Shown piece by piece: positions 9,956-19,845 of a stretch of DNA of 55,808 nt. The notes under the pieces were generated by a model. The model made no database searches and had not been told where the DNA came from. It was given only the letters and a program-made list of their open reading frames with translations. Each line of letters starts with the position of its first letter. Positions within the stretch are counted from its first letter, which is position 1. Origin of the DNA: Chitinophagaceae bacterium (GTDB taxonomy: Bacteria > Bacteroidota > Bacteroidia > Cytophagales > Cytophagaceae); NCBI GenBank assembly GCA_028288405.1, contig JAQBNS010000089.1, positions 1-55,808 of the forward strand, given 5' to 3'. The translations under genes were made by a program, and so were the position numbers.

Positions 9956-12598
9956 ATGATCACGCTAAAAAACAATTACCGTTCTTCGCTTTACTTCCTT
10001 ACTCTATGCTTTAGCTTAGCATTGGGGCAACATAAGAGCTACGCGCAAAACGAAGCCAACACCTGGTGGTTTGGGAACAAGGCCGGTTTAGATTTCAATA
10101 CCACACCACCTACGGTATTGAACACTACTATTCCAATCTTTACTTATGAAGGTTCAGCAACCATCAGCGATCCCGCAACAGGACAATTGATCTTTGCTAC
10201 AGATGGTATCACCGTGTGGTATCCCAATGGCACAGTCGTTCCAGGCGGTAGTGGATTGAAAGGAAATTTTTCTTCTGCTCAATCTGCGTTGATCGTGCCC
10301 AACCCTGCCAATGTTAATCAGTGGTTTATTTTCACAGCGAATGTCAATCCTCCTAACGGTACACCCTATGGACACAACTATTATGTAGTGACCCGGACCG
10401 GATCAACATTGGCAGTAGGTGCGGTGAATCCCTTGTTGGGTTCTACCGTCAGCACAGAGCAACTCGCTGCACTCGGTGATGGATCAGGAGGATATTGGAT
10501 GGTAACACACGGTGTAGGAAGCAATACGTTTTACGCTTTCCATGTCAGTGCTGCCGGAGTGGTGAATAGTACGGCTGTAACAAGCAATGTAGGAACAGTA
10601 ATTGGCGCTTCGGATTACATCAGTTCCATGAAAGTAAATACCTGTCAAACCAAAATTGCATTGACAAACCTTGGTGCCGGTATAGTAGAAGTATTCAATT
10701 TTGATAATACTTCAGGTTCCGTCACTTCTTTACAATACTCCAAAACAGGAATCAGCAATCCTTACGGGTTAGAATTTTCTCCAAATGATGCGTACCTCTA
10801 TTACGGTACATTGGGCGGACAATTGTATCAATTAAAGATGAGTACAGGTGTTTCTACTTTAACAGGCTGGTCGCCTCCGCCAAACGGCGTTGGAAACTTT
10901 GGACAATTGCAATTAGCTCCCGATCGCAAAATTTATGTGACCAGTGAAAACACCGCTACTAATTCTTACCTGGGTGTCATTAGTGATCCTGATAGTGTAT
11001 ATACCAAAGCAAATTATAACAACACAGGATTACAAATCGCGTCAGTCAATTCCTATTACCCATTATTGGGTTTACCTACTTTCAGTAGAACATTTGTATC
11101 CTCTACATTGACAGCCTTTCCAGGTAGCAGCGCTTATTGCGTCAACACAGATATTCCACTAAGTTATAGTTTTTCAGGAGCAGCCACTTCGCAAACCTGG
11201 AGTGTCAGTCCGGCAAGCGGTTGGTCTTTTACTGTTGGTACGAATACAGATCCCAGTCCCACCATTCGCTTTACCAGCAACAATACCTACACGGTACAAT
11301 TGGATGTGGTGAGTTGCACCAGAACCTATACAAAAACAATGACCTTTACCATTTCATCTCCTTTGGCTGCTACCGGTTCTGTGAGTTGTACATCGCCTAA
11401 TCTCGTGCTGGACAACTCTGCCGTAGACCCTAATGAGCCTTTGTACTTATGGTACGACGGACCAAAACCAACAGGTAAACTCATAGGAGTAGGTACACCT
11501 GTTACCTATTCAGTAGGTAACGACGCATCAAAACCAAGTAACGTTTATGTAGAAGTAGCCAGTGCCGCATCAGCGAGTGCCAATGCATCGGGCAGCGTAG
11601 GGCCGGCCGCTACTGCTTTAACATGGAGTGCGATTGCCATATCGGGTGGTTATACAAGTCCGGCCATTAATGTATTCACGGATATTCTGGTACTAAAAAG
11701 TTTTGACATCAAACCGAGAGCCGGATTCTGCAGCGGTACCCTCGCCGTTGTCATTCAGAATGGTTCAGGAACAACCGTCTTTACCGGAAGTTATACGCCC
11801 TCTTGTGTAGGAGGTGTTTTTACCATACCCGTAAATGTAACACTGCCAAAAGGGAATGGATATAAAATAATATTGACTTCACCTACCATGCAACTCGATG
11901 GAAATGCTGGAGCCACTACTTTATTCTCTAGCGCTCAAGCCTCTCTTGGTGCGGCTCCGGCTGGTCAATTGGAAATTGCAAATCTGGTTTACGATTATCA
12001 AAACTTTACTACCACGACAACCTGTTCAAACCGAACAGCCGTTCCGGTGCTCTGTACCTTGCCGGTAGAACTGGTGGAATTTAATGGCAAGCATCAGGGA
12101 CATGATATCCGTTTGTACTGGAGCACCGCTTCAGAAAAAAATAACAGCCACTTCGATGTAGAACGTTCCAGCGATGGTATTCATTTTACGACCATTGGAA
12201 GAGTTTCCGGAGCGTTGAATAGTGCAGCCCTCAATGCCTATGAACTCTACGACACACAGCCTCTGCAAGGCATCAACTATTACCGGTTAGCACAATACGA
12301 TAGAGATGGTACACGCAGTTACAGTCGTATCATTAACCTCTACAACACAACTATAAATGAGGAACTATTTACTGTAGTACCAAATCCAAGCTCGACTTAC
12401 TTTACCCTACTCTTCTCTGCCGAACTTAGTCAGGCCGCATTTACAATCACTGACGCATTAGGTAAAACGGTGTGCAGTGGTAGCATTGAAAGCCAGACAA
12501 ACAGTATTGAAGTCGGTGAATTTCTGGCAAAAGGAATTTATATCCTTCACTTGACGACATCTACTCAAGCAGAAAGTAAACTCATTATAAAAGAATAA
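9956..12598 (+). CDS. T9SS-secreted propeller-like protein, co-transcribed with GH18
   Basis: An 880-residue secreted protein starting four bases after the GH18 stop. A signal peptide ends at SYAQ (about residue 31). The N-terminal half begins with NTWWFGNKAG and has repeated short beta blocks with GxGGYWMVTH and YGLEFSPNDAYLYYG, which suggest a beta-propeller of the kind common in Bacteroidota surface proteins. A PKD-like or Ig-like stretch (about 380-480), a further beta domain, a fibronectin-like segment (about 700-795) and a type A sorting domain follow. No catalytic residues are recognisable. Context suggests a role beside the GH18 on the cell surface, such as glycan binding or adhesion; this is inference only. 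Confidence 0.85.
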   Translation: MITLKNNYRSSLYFLTLCFSLALGQHKSYAQNEANTWWFGNKAGLDFNTTPPTVLNTTIPIFTYEGSATISDPATGQLIFATDGITVWYPNGTVVPGGSGLKGNFSSAQSALIVPNPANVNQWFIFTANVNPPNGTPYGHNYYVVTRTGSTLAVGAVNPLLGSTVSTEQLAALGDGSGGYWMVTHGVGSNTFYAFHVSAAGVVNSTAVTSNVGTVIGASDYISSMKVNTCQTKIALTNLGAGIVEVFNFDNTSGSVTSLQYSKTGISNPYGLEFSPNDAYLYYGTLGGQLYQLKMSTGVSTLTGWSPPPNGVGNFGQLQLAPDRKIYVTSENTATNSYLGVISDPDSVYTKANYNNTGLQIASVNSYYPLLGLPTFSRTFVSSTLTAFPGSSAYCVNTDIPLSYSFSGAATSQTWSVSPASGWSFTVGTNTDPSPTIRFTSNNTYTVQLDVVSCTRTYTKTMTFTISSPLAATGSVSCTSPNLVLDNSAVDPNEPLYLWYDGPKPTGKLIGVGTPVTYSVGNDASKPSNVYVEVASAASASANASGSVGPAATALTWSAIAISGGYTSPAINVFTDILVLKSFDIKPRAGFCSGTLAVVIQNGSGTTVFTGSYTPSCVGGVFTIPVNVTLPKGNGYKIILTSPTMQLDGNAGATTLFSSAQASLGAAPAGQLEIANLVYDYQNFTTTTTCSNRTAVPVLCTLPVELVEFNGKHQGHDIRLYWSTASEKNNSHFDVERSSDGIHFTTIGRVSGALNSAALNAYELYDTQPLQGINYYRLAQYDRDGTRSYSRIINLYNTTINEELFTVVPNPSSTYFTLLFSAELSQAAFTITDALGKTVCSGSIESQTNSIEVGEFLAKGIYILHLTTSTQAESKLIIKE

Positions 12599-12633
12599 AC
12601 GATACATCCCTTCTGGAGATTTTTTTAGGGGTT

Positions 12634-12668
12634 AGGGATGAAGCGGCTGGCTTCATCCCTTTTTTTTC
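12634..12668 (+). terminator. Rho-independent terminator of the GH18/propeller operon
   Basis: A 10-bp perfect stem AGGGATGAAG/CTTCATCCCT with a seven-base loop is followed by eight T. It overlaps the first possible ATG of the next reading frame (12638), which argues against that start. Confidence 0.92.
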
Positions 12669-12925
12669 CTATGTTATTAATTATACTAAAGACACTCTTT
12701 CTCCGCTCTGTTTCTCTTTCTTCTTTCCTCTATCCTAAGGGACAAAATACAATCCCATACTTTACATTATATGCTGAAAGCTCCATAAAATGGGCTCAGC
12801 CATTCCAAAAAACTCATTTAAAAAAAATTCACCCAGACCTGTTTTCCTTTTTCTTGTTGGTTTGTCTTCTTAAAGCAAGGGGAAAACTCCTCCATGTTCG
12901 CCTTATTTCTAAACAAATTATTCTT

Positions 12926-15900
12926 ATGAAAAAACTGTCCATTATTTTTATCTGTCTTTGCCTCTGGAGTATGCAGGCCATGGCGCAGACAGGTACTTCC
13001 AGTTTGGTCTCCATAGGACCAGACGGAAAATTAAAATACACCCCCGATGCTAAAGGGAACGTTGTTCCGGATTATAGTGCGGTGGGATATAAAAACGGGG
13101 AAGCTCCTATTCCTTCTGTACCCGTAGTAAAAACCATATCAGCCGTCTCCGGCGATAATACTGCCAACATTCAAAATGCGATCAATGCCGTAGCCGCTTT
13201 ACCAATGGATGCCAATGGCATAAGAGGTGCTCTGTTATTGAAAGCCGGAACGTACAACATCAACAACACCGTATACATCAGAAGCAGTGGTGTTGTCCTG
13301 CGTGGAGAAGGTAACTCAACCATCTTGATGGCTACCAAAACTTCTCAATACAACTTGATCAGCATCACAGGAACCGGTGGCGCTTCTGCCAATACCTCAA
13401 CCAGCAAACAATTGCAAGGTAGCTACATTGCCGTGGGTACCAAAACATTTACTCTTCCTGCAGGTCATGGTTTTGTAACAGGAGACGATGTCATGTTGCA
13501 AAGAAAACCAAACCAGGCGTGGATACACATGTTAGGAATGGATGTATTAAGCCAGATCCCATGCGACGATGGTGGCTGTAACACAGACTGGACACCGGCT
13601 GAGTACACAATCAATTACATCAGAAAAGTAGTAGCCGTAAATGGTAACAGCATCACATTAGATGCTCCCAACATGGATGTTATCGATTCTAAATATGCTC
13701 AAGGTTTTCTAATGAAATATACCTGGTCTGGTAAAATTGAAAACGCTGCAGTTGAAAACATGTATATCGACTCTAAATATACCAATGCAAATGATGAAGC
13801 CCACGGCTGGAATGCTGTATCATTCAGCAACTCTAAAAACGGTTGGGTAAACAATGTCGAAGTACATCACTTCGGTTACTCGGCAGTTACTGTGAATGAA
13901 AGTGCTGCTTTCATCTCTGTGTTAAATTCTAAAAACTTAGATCCTATTTCACAGACTATCGGTGGAAGAAAATATTCTTTTAACATTACAGGACAAAGAA
14001 ACTTAGTAAAAAACTGTACCACGAGAAGTGGTCGTCACGATTATGTAACAGGCGCACAAACTGCCGGTCCAAACGTATTCGTAAATTCTACAGCTACTAA
14101 TCAACAAGCAGACATCGGCCCTCACCACCGTTGGGCAACTGGAGTTTTGTTTGACGTATTAACAAGCAACTCGTTAATGGATGCACAAAACAGATTGGGA
14201 TACGGTACAGGTCATGGATGGTCCGGCTCTCAAATCATGTTCTGGAATTGCACCAGCGCTAAGTTCATTGTACAAAGTCCTCCCAACCACATGAACTGGA
14301 CAATCGGTTGCAAAGGAACGGTAACGGATAAAGGTGATCAATACACTGGAAGTCCTTGTATCAATCAGTCTAATGGAAATTTCATTGCAGGCATTCCTTC
14401 TCTTTACGAAAAGCAATTGGCAGATCGTTTGAATACGACTGTCCCTCCTGTAACTCCTGTACCTGATAACTTAGCCAAAGGAAAAACAGTAACCGTATCT
14501 TCAACAGAAGCAAGCACGACAACCTCCACAGTAGCAAGCAACGCAACAGACGGCAGTTATGAAACAAGATGGAGTTCTCTGTTTGCAGATCCACAATGGT
14601 TGTCTATTGACTTAGGTGCAAACTATGCCGTAAACCGTGTGAAAATTTCATGGGAAACTGCGATGGCTTCTGCTTATGAAATTCAACTTTCTTCTAATGG
14701 GGCTGATTGGACTTCGATCAAATCTGTAACAGGCAATACTACGACTACCAATGACCAAACCGGATTATCCGGCACCGGTCGCTATGTGAGAATCTACGGT
14801 ACAGCCAGAACAACCGCTTATGGTTATTCTATCTTTGAAGTAGAAGTATACGGCGCAGCTGCAAACAATGTATTGCCGACTGTTAGTTTAACTTCACCGG
14901 CATCAACTGACGCCTTTACTGCTCCGGCTTCTGTTACTATCAATGCTACAGCTGCAGACACAGACGGCACAATCAGCAAAGTAGATTTTTACAACGGTAC
15001 TACTTTATTATCCAGTGATGCTACCTCTCCTTACAGTTTTGCCTGGACAAATGTTGCAGCGGGTACTTATTCTATTACTGCTAAAGCAACAGATAACTCT
15101 GGTGCAGCAGTGACAGCAGCAGCAGTAAGCATTACAGTGAATCCCGCACCTCCCGTGTGCCTTCCTGTATCAGCAAGTGGCGATGATGGAAACATTCCCG
15201 CCAACGTTTTGGATAATAATGTTGCCACAAGATGGTCTGCAACCGGTGATGGACAATGGATACAGTTTTGTCAGGGATCAGCAGTAAATATCAGTGGCGT
15301 ACAAATTGCGTTCTATTCTGGCAATGCTCGTCAAAGTATCTTTGATGTTCAACTGTCTCAGGATGGTTTGATCTGGACCAATGCATTGACTAATGTTCGC
15401 AGCAGCGGAACATCATTGGCTTTGGAAACATTCACATTTGCTACTCAATCTGCAAAATACCTAAGAGTGTTGGGTCATGGAAATACGGTGAACGCCTGGA
15501 ACAGTTATACGGAAGTTAAAATATTAACCGGTGAACCTCCAGTGAATCAACTTCCATCTGTGGCGATTACTGCGCCAACGAACAACGCCTCTTTCAACGC
15601 TCCGGCTAGCATTACAATCACCGCCACCGCAGCAGATGTGGATGGTTCTGTAAGCAAAGTAGACTTCTACAATGGTTCAACGTTGTTGGGATCTGATGTT
15701 ACATCTCCATACTCTTACTCCTGGACAGCTGTTGCAATCGGCTCATACAGCATCACCGCTGTTGCAACTGACAACTTAAATGCAACCAGCACTTCATCTG
15801 TCGTGAATGTAGTAGTGGTAGCTGCTCCGGTAAACCAGGCACCCACTGTTACATTGACTGCCCCGGCAAACAATTCTTCTGCAAACGCTCCGGCAAGTAT

Positions 15901-16609
15901 TGCCATTACAGCTACCGCAGCAGATGCTGATGGTACCATCAGCAAAGTAGACTTCTACAATGGAACGACTTTATTGGGTACAGATAATACATCTCCTTAC
16001 TCTTACACATGGACAAATGTAGCCGCTGGCACTTACGCCATCTCAGCAAAAGCAACAGATAACAATGGAGCAACAGCTACTTCTTCTTCCGCTTCTGTGA
16101 AAGTAAATACTGTGGTAGTCACCAATCCTTGCGCTGGGCTACCGGTATACAAAGAAAATGGTGGTTATGCAGCAGGTAACAAAGTTCAGAACGCAGGCAA
16201 GCAATACCAGTGCAAACCTTATCCTTACTCAGGATGGTGCAATGGATCTGCATGGGCTTATGCTCCGGGTGTGGGTTCTTACTGGACAGATGCATGGACA
16301 TTGACAGGTACATGTTCTTCAAGCCGTGAAGAAAACACAGCCGAAGTAAATGAATCTTTATTGACCAACGCTCCAAATCCATTCTCCTCTTCTACCAATC
16401 TGACAGTGGTTGTAACAGAATCCGGAAATGTATCTGTAGCCATTTACAACAAAGCCGGCCTTTTAGTAAAAACAGTAACGGATGAACATCTTAATGCCGG
16501 TACTTATGAATTTGCCGTAGATGGATCTGATTTACCTGCTGATTTATACATCGTGAAATACACGACAGCCGGTACAAGCATCACGAAAAAAATAATCCGC
16601 ACACAATAA
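12926..16609 (+). CDS. T9SS-secreted parallel beta-helix enzyme with two discoidin domains
   Basis: A 1227-residue protein. The frame extends upstream to an ATG at 12638, but that lies in the preceding terminator, while the ATG at 12926 opens a textbook signal peptide ending in AMAQ. Domains by nucleotide: right-handed beta-helix (pectate-lyase-like fold) 13000-14440; discoidin/F5-8C 14464-14853; Ig-like 14872-15150; second discoidin-like 15160-15530; Ig-like 15541-15825 and 15832-16120; four-Cys module 16130-16315; type A sorting domain from about 16360. The helix contains the conserved GPHHRWATG and GTGHGW segments seen in secreted beta-helix proteins; this fold hosts polysaccharide lyases and hydrolases. 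Which polysaccharide it acts on, and whether by lyase or hydrolase chemistry, cannot be read from the sequence. It has its own terminator. Confidence 0.9.
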   Translation: MKKLSIIFICLCLWSMQAMAQTGTSSLVSIGPDGKLKYTPDAKGNVVPDYSAVGYKNGEAPIPSVPVVKTISAVSGDNTANIQNAINAVAALPMDANGIRGALLLKAGTYNINNTVYIRSSGVVLRGEGNSTILMATKTSQYNLISITGTGGASANTSTSKQLQGSYIAVGTKTFTLPAGHGFVTGDDVMLQRKPNQAWIHMLGMDVLSQIPCDDGGCNTDWTPAEYTINYIRKVVAVNGNSITLDAPNMDVIDSKYAQGFLMKYTWSGKIENAAVENMYIDSKYTNANDEAHGWNAVSFSNSKNGWVNNVEVHHFGYSAVTVNESAAFISVLNSKNLDPISQTIGGRKYSFNITGQRNLVKNCTTRSGRHDYVTGAQTAGPNVFVNSTATNQQADIGPHHRWATGVLFDVLTSNSLMDAQNRLGYGTGHGWSGSQIMFWNCTSAKFIVQSPPNHMNWTIGCKGTVTDKGDQYTGSPCINQSNGNFIAGIPSLYEKQLADRLNTTVPPVTPVPDNLAKGKTVTVSSTEASTTTSTVASNATDGSYETRWSSLFADPQWLSIDLGANYAVNRVKISWETAMASAYEIQLSSNGADWTSIKSVTGNTTTTNDQTGLSGTGRYVRIYGTARTTAYGYSIFEVEVYGAAANNVLPTVSLTSPASTDAFTAPASVTINATAADTDGTISKVDFYNGTTLLSSDATSPYSFAWTNVAAGTYSITAKATDNSGAAVTAAAVSITVNPAPPVCLPVSASGDDGNIPANVLDNNVATRWSATGDGQWIQFCQGSAVNISGVQIAFYSGNARQSIFDVQLSQDGLIWTNALTNVRSSGTSLALETFTFATQSAKYLRVLGHGNTVNAWNSYTEVKILTGEPPVNQLPSVAITAPTNNASFNAPASITITATAADVDGSVSKVDFYNGSTLLGSDVTSPYSYSWTAVAIGSYSITAVATDNLNATSTSSVVNVVVVAAPVNQAPTVTLTAPANNSSANAPASIAITATAADADGTISKVDFYNGTTLLGTDNTSPYSYTWTNVAAGTYAISAKATDNNGATATSSSASVKVNTVVVTNPCAGLPVYKENGGYAAGNKVQNAGKQYQCKPYPYSGWCNGSAWAYAPGVGSYWTDAWTLTGTCSSSREENTAEVNESLLTNAPNPFSSSTNLTVVVTESGNVSVAIYNKAGLLVKTVTDEHLNAGTYEFAVDGSDLPADLYIVKYTTAGTSITKKIIRTQ

Positions 16610-16626
16610 ATAAACACTGAACAGAG

Positions 16627-16659
16627 AAGGGATAGCCATTAGGTTATCCCTTTTTTTTT
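16627..16659 (+). terminator. Rho-independent terminator of the beta-helix gene
   Basis: AAGGGATA/TATCCCTT, extended inward by one G-T wobble and two GC pairs to an ATTA loop, followed by a run of T. Confidence 0.9.
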
Positions 16660-16813
16660 GCCTTACAATCGGGGATATATTTACGCAGTAAGGGTATTCC
16701 ATTTTACCGATTACAAAGAGCATCTTTCCTTTTTAGCTGATTCCCTTCTATTTATTCATTTCATAAAAACAGGTCCGATCCTTGTCCTACCTATGATAGA
16801 TTGAATAGAATGT

Positions 16814-17008
16814 ATGAAAAAATATTTACTGCCCTTTGCCTTTATAAGTTGTTTCTTCTTTTACGGCTGTTTCTTTTTGCTGATGATAGACAGTTATACT
16901 ACTGAAACCATCCTGCCTTCGTCAAAAAAAGAACCGGTCGAAAATAACCAAGCTTACTCCGCTCAACAAGTGAAGCCAAATAATTCCGGTTTTTTATCTT
17001 CTAAATAA
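16814..17008 (+). CDS. Small putative lipoprotein
   Basis: A 64-residue frame with a hydrophobic N-terminus ending in FFYGC at residue 19, which resembles a lipobox, followed by more hydrophobic residues and a short polar tail. It could equally be a single-pass membrane peptide. It stands alone, about 140 bases before the FadL-like gene. No family recognised. Confidence 0.45.
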   Translation: MKKYLLPFAFISCFFFYGCFFLLMIDSYTTETILPSSKKEPVENNQAYSAQQVKPNNSGFLSSK

Positions 17009-17149
17009 AAGCCTCCTCCCGCATTAGTCAACGTTTAAACGTTTAATATAATCTCCACAATTACCAAGACTTTATTTCTCGCTGAATAGAATTTTCAAAT
17101 AAGAATAGTATATTAAAATAGTGATTAACCATTCACCGTAAATCCAGCT

Positions 17150-18370
17150 ATGAAAAAACTATTGATCATTCTTATCTTTCTATCCCCCTTTCTCGCCCAG
17201 GCACAAGGGTTCCAGGTGAACTTGCAGGGACAAAAGCAGCAGAGTATGGGAGGAACAGGAACTGGTGTAGCCTTAGACGAAGCCAGTGTATTTTTTAATC
17301 CGGGTGCTGTTTCCCACTTAGAAAAAAATGGCGTGAGTTTAGGAATCAGTCCTACTATTGCCAACTCCACTTTCGAGTCTTCTAGCAGTCAAACCCAAAA
17401 CAGGACAAACTCTCCTGTCAGCACACCCTTTACCGGCTATGCTGTATTTGGCCGGGAAGAAAGTAAATTTAAATTTGGCCTCGGTGTCTATACGCCTTTC
17501 GGAAGCACCATCAAATGGGAAGACGGATGGGCAGGACGTTTTCAGTTGACCAAGCTACAATTGTTTTCTGTATTCATACAACCCACAGTCAGTTATAAAA
17601 TCAGCGACAAGATCGGAATCGGGGCCGGCTTCGTTTATGGTATCGGGAAAATTGATTTAAGAAGAGATCTTCCTATCGTAGATGGAAATGGAAATTACAG
17701 TTCTGCTAAATTAACAGGCAATGCCAGCGGTATAGGTTTCAATGCGGGAATTTATTTGAAACCAATAGAAAAACTATCCATTGGTATTACTTACCGTTCA
17801 CAAGTGAACATGAAAGTAAACAATGGCAATGCAGAATTTACAGTGCCGGGTTCTTTATCCTCCAGTTTCCCAAGCGGTCCGTTCACTTCTTCTTTACCTT
17901 TGCCTCAAGTCATCAGCATAGGAGTAGGCGTAACGCCCATTGAAAAATTATTGATCACTGCAGATGTGAACTTCATCGGTTGGTCAGCCTATAAAGAGTT
18001 GGCATTCGATTATGAGAACAATACCTCTTCCTTACAAGACACCAAATCCGTGCGTAATTACAAAGACACGTATGCATTCAGATTGGGTGGTCAATACAGC
18101 GTAAAAGAAAACCTAAGAGTACGTGCGGGTATTGCTTACCAACTGACTCCCGTGCAAGATGGTTATGTGACACCGGAAGTACCGGATGCCAATAAAATCA
18201 GTTATACAGCAGGTATAGGATATAAATTTGCTGATAAATTAACGGTAGATGCTTCGTTTACCTTTGAAGATTACGCAAAACGTACAGACACCAATAAAGA
18301 AAGTAACTTCAGCGGTAGTTATAAAACATACATTGCCATTCCTGGTATTTCTCTTACTTATAACTTCTAA
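17150..18370 (+). CDS. OmpP1/FadL-family outer membrane transporter
   Basis: A 406-residue outer membrane beta-barrel. The signal peptide (1-19) ends in AQAQG, and the mature N-terminus carries the FadL-type hatch motif GTGTGVALDEASVFFNPG (nt 17255-17308). Repeated amphipathic beta-strands run to the end, which closes with the aromatic YNF expected for outer membrane assembly. FadL proteins take up long-chain fatty acids or other hydrophobic compounds. The SGNH hydrolase lipoprotein begins 11 bases after the stop; together they suggest release and uptake of acyl groups. The substrate is not readable from sequence. Confidence 0.93.
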   Translation: MKKLLIILIFLSPFLAQAQGFQVNLQGQKQQSMGGTGTGVALDEASVFFNPGAVSHLEKNGVSLGISPTIANSTFESSSSQTQNRTNSPVSTPFTGYAVFGREESKFKFGLGVYTPFGSTIKWEDGWAGRFQLTKLQLFSVFIQPTVSYKISDKIGIGAGFVYGIGKIDLRRDLPIVDGNGNYSSAKLTGNASGIGFNAGIYLKPIEKLSIGITYRSQVNMKVNNGNAEFTVPGSLSSSFPSGPFTSSLPLPQVISIGVGVTPIEKLLITADVNFIGWSAYKELAFDYENNTSSLQDTKSVRNYKDTYAFRLGGQYSVKENLRVRAGIAYQLTPVQDGYVTPEVPDANKISYTAGIGYKFADKLTVDASFTFEDYAKRTDTNKESNFSGSYKTYIAIPGISLTYNF

Positions 18371-18381
18371 CATTGAGCACC

Positions 18382-19713
18382 ATGAAAAAGATATTCACTA
18401 GAACGTTATATATAGCCATCTGCATCAGCGTAGTCGTTGCCTGCAAACCCAAACTAGAAACGCCATCAGCAGACAAAGGGAGTCTTGATCTGACTACTTA
18501 TGTGGCCATTGGAAATTCCATTACAGCCGGTTATGCAGACAATGCATTATACCGCAAAGGTCAGGAAAACTCTTATGCTAAATTATTAGCGGAGCAATTT
18601 CAATTAGCCGGAGGAGGAACATTTAAAATTCCTTACATAGATCCAAACTCAGTGGGTATTGGTTCCTCAGGAAACGCGCGGTATGCCTTGACAACCATTA
18701 CAGATGCTTGCCAGGGAACTTACCTCACTCCTCAGCCGGTAGCAGGCAGCGGAGATGCGACAATATTCGCTTCAGTATATGCCGCACAAGGTCCTTTTAA
18801 TAGCTTTGGCGTTCCGGGTGCGAAATCATTTCATGTTCCTTTTGCAGGATATGGAAATACAGCTAATGGAGCTGGCAATTACAATCCATTCTTCACACGC
18901 ATGGCGGCAGATCCCGTGGCATCTTCTATGTTAACGGATGCTTTAGCCCGCAACCCCACTTTCTTTAGTTTGTTTATAGGAAACAACGATGTACTGTTGT
19001 ACGCTCTCAGTGGCGGTGCGCAAGATGCCATCACACCTACCGGAACATTTAACGCCAGTATCGATGGAATAATAAATGCTTTGGTAGGAGTAAGTCCACA
19101 AGGAGTGATAGCCAATGTTCCGGACATAACTTCTCTTCCTTATTTCACAACTATACCTTATAATGGTTTAGTGATAGACGCGACAACGGCTGCCAATTTA
19201 AATGCTTTGCACAGCGGCTCGGACGCAACGTTTCACGCAGGTGCTAATGGATTCTTAATTGCTGACGCTTCAGCAACAGGTGGCAAAAGAAATGCGGTAG
19301 AAGGTGAATTCATTTTGCTAACCACTCCTCAAAACAGCATCAAATGCGCAGGATTGGGTTCAGCAACGCCAATGGCTACTCAATATGTATTAACGGCAAC
19401 AGAAGCTGACGCGATCAAAACAGCAACTGACGCTTACAATACCAAATTGAAAGCTGTTGCAGACCTGAAAGGACTGGCTTTCGTTGATGCTAACGCTTTC
19501 CTAAAATCAGCCATTACAGGTTTGACATTTGATGGGATTGATGTCAGTACGGCATTTGTTTCCGGAGGCGCATTTTCTTTAGACGGTGTACACCTTACTC
19601 CATTAGGCAATGCTTTACTGGCTAACGAATTCATTCGTTCTATCAATGCCCAATATGGTTCCGGCATACCTCTCGTAGACGTTACAAAATACCATGGTGT
19701 CATATTCCCTTAA
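18382..19713 (+). CDS. SGNH/GDSL-family esterase lipoprotein
   Basis: A 443-residue lipoprotein. A TTG at 18373 would add three residues, but the ATG at 18382 gives a standard leader MKKIFTRT with lipobox VVVAC. SGNH blocks are visible: the nucleophile in GNSIT (S46), block III GNND (N202) and the Asp-His pair in DGVHLT (D401, H404). Such enzymes hydrolyse ester bonds in lipids or acylated sugars. At 443 residues it is longer than the usual 200-250, with the catalytic blocks spread by insertions. It follows the FadL-like gene closely and shares the terminator at 19737. Confidence 0.9.
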   Translation: MKKIFTRTLYIAICISVVVACKPKLETPSADKGSLDLTTYVAIGNSITAGYADNALYRKGQENSYAKLLAEQFQLAGGGTFKIPYIDPNSVGIGSSGNARYALTTITDACQGTYLTPQPVAGSGDATIFASVYAAQGPFNSFGVPGAKSFHVPFAGYGNTANGAGNYNPFFTRMAADPVASSMLTDALARNPTFFSLFIGNNDVLLYALSGGAQDAITPTGTFNASIDGIINALVGVSPQGVIANVPDITSLPYFTTIPYNGLVIDATTAANLNALHSGSDATFHAGANGFLIADASATGGKRNAVEGEFILLTTPQNSIKCAGLGSATPMATQYVLTATEADAIKTATDAYNTKLKAVADLKGLAFVDANAFLKSAITGLTFDGIDVSTAFVSGGAFSLDGVHLTPLGNALLANEFIRSINAQYGSGIPLVDVTKYHGVIFP

Positions 19714-19736
19714 ATAAAACAGGTAGACTTTTATTG

Positions 19737-19777
19737 AAAGCCCATCGTCTTACAAAAGACCTTGGGCTTTTGTTTTT
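19737..19777 (+). terminator. Rho-independent terminator of the FadL/SGNH operon
   Basis: AAAGCCCA/TGGGCTTT outer stem with an inner GTCTT/AAGAC stem, followed by a T-rich tract. Confidence 0.88.
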
Positions 19778-19786
19778 ATAAATCCG

Positions 19787-19819
19787 TTGTTGTATAACAC
19801 AGGCATTTTACTTAATTTG
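19787..19819 (+). promoter_or_regulatory. Candidate promoter of the YYY/LuxR regulator
   Basis: A TTG (19790-19792) lies 19 bases before TTAATTTG (19812-19819), one mismatch from the Bacteroidota -7 box TAnnTTTG. The ATG follows 26 bases later. Spacing fits the known -33/-7 layout; the -7 mismatch keeps this tentative. Confidence 0.4.
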
Positions 19820-19845
19820 GAGAAAAGCTATACGTATTCTCCGCT

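Noticed and set aside
12638-12925. N-terminal extension of the beta-helix protein
   Set aside because: It overlaps a strong terminator and encodes a sequence without signal-peptide order before a perfect signal peptide at 12926.
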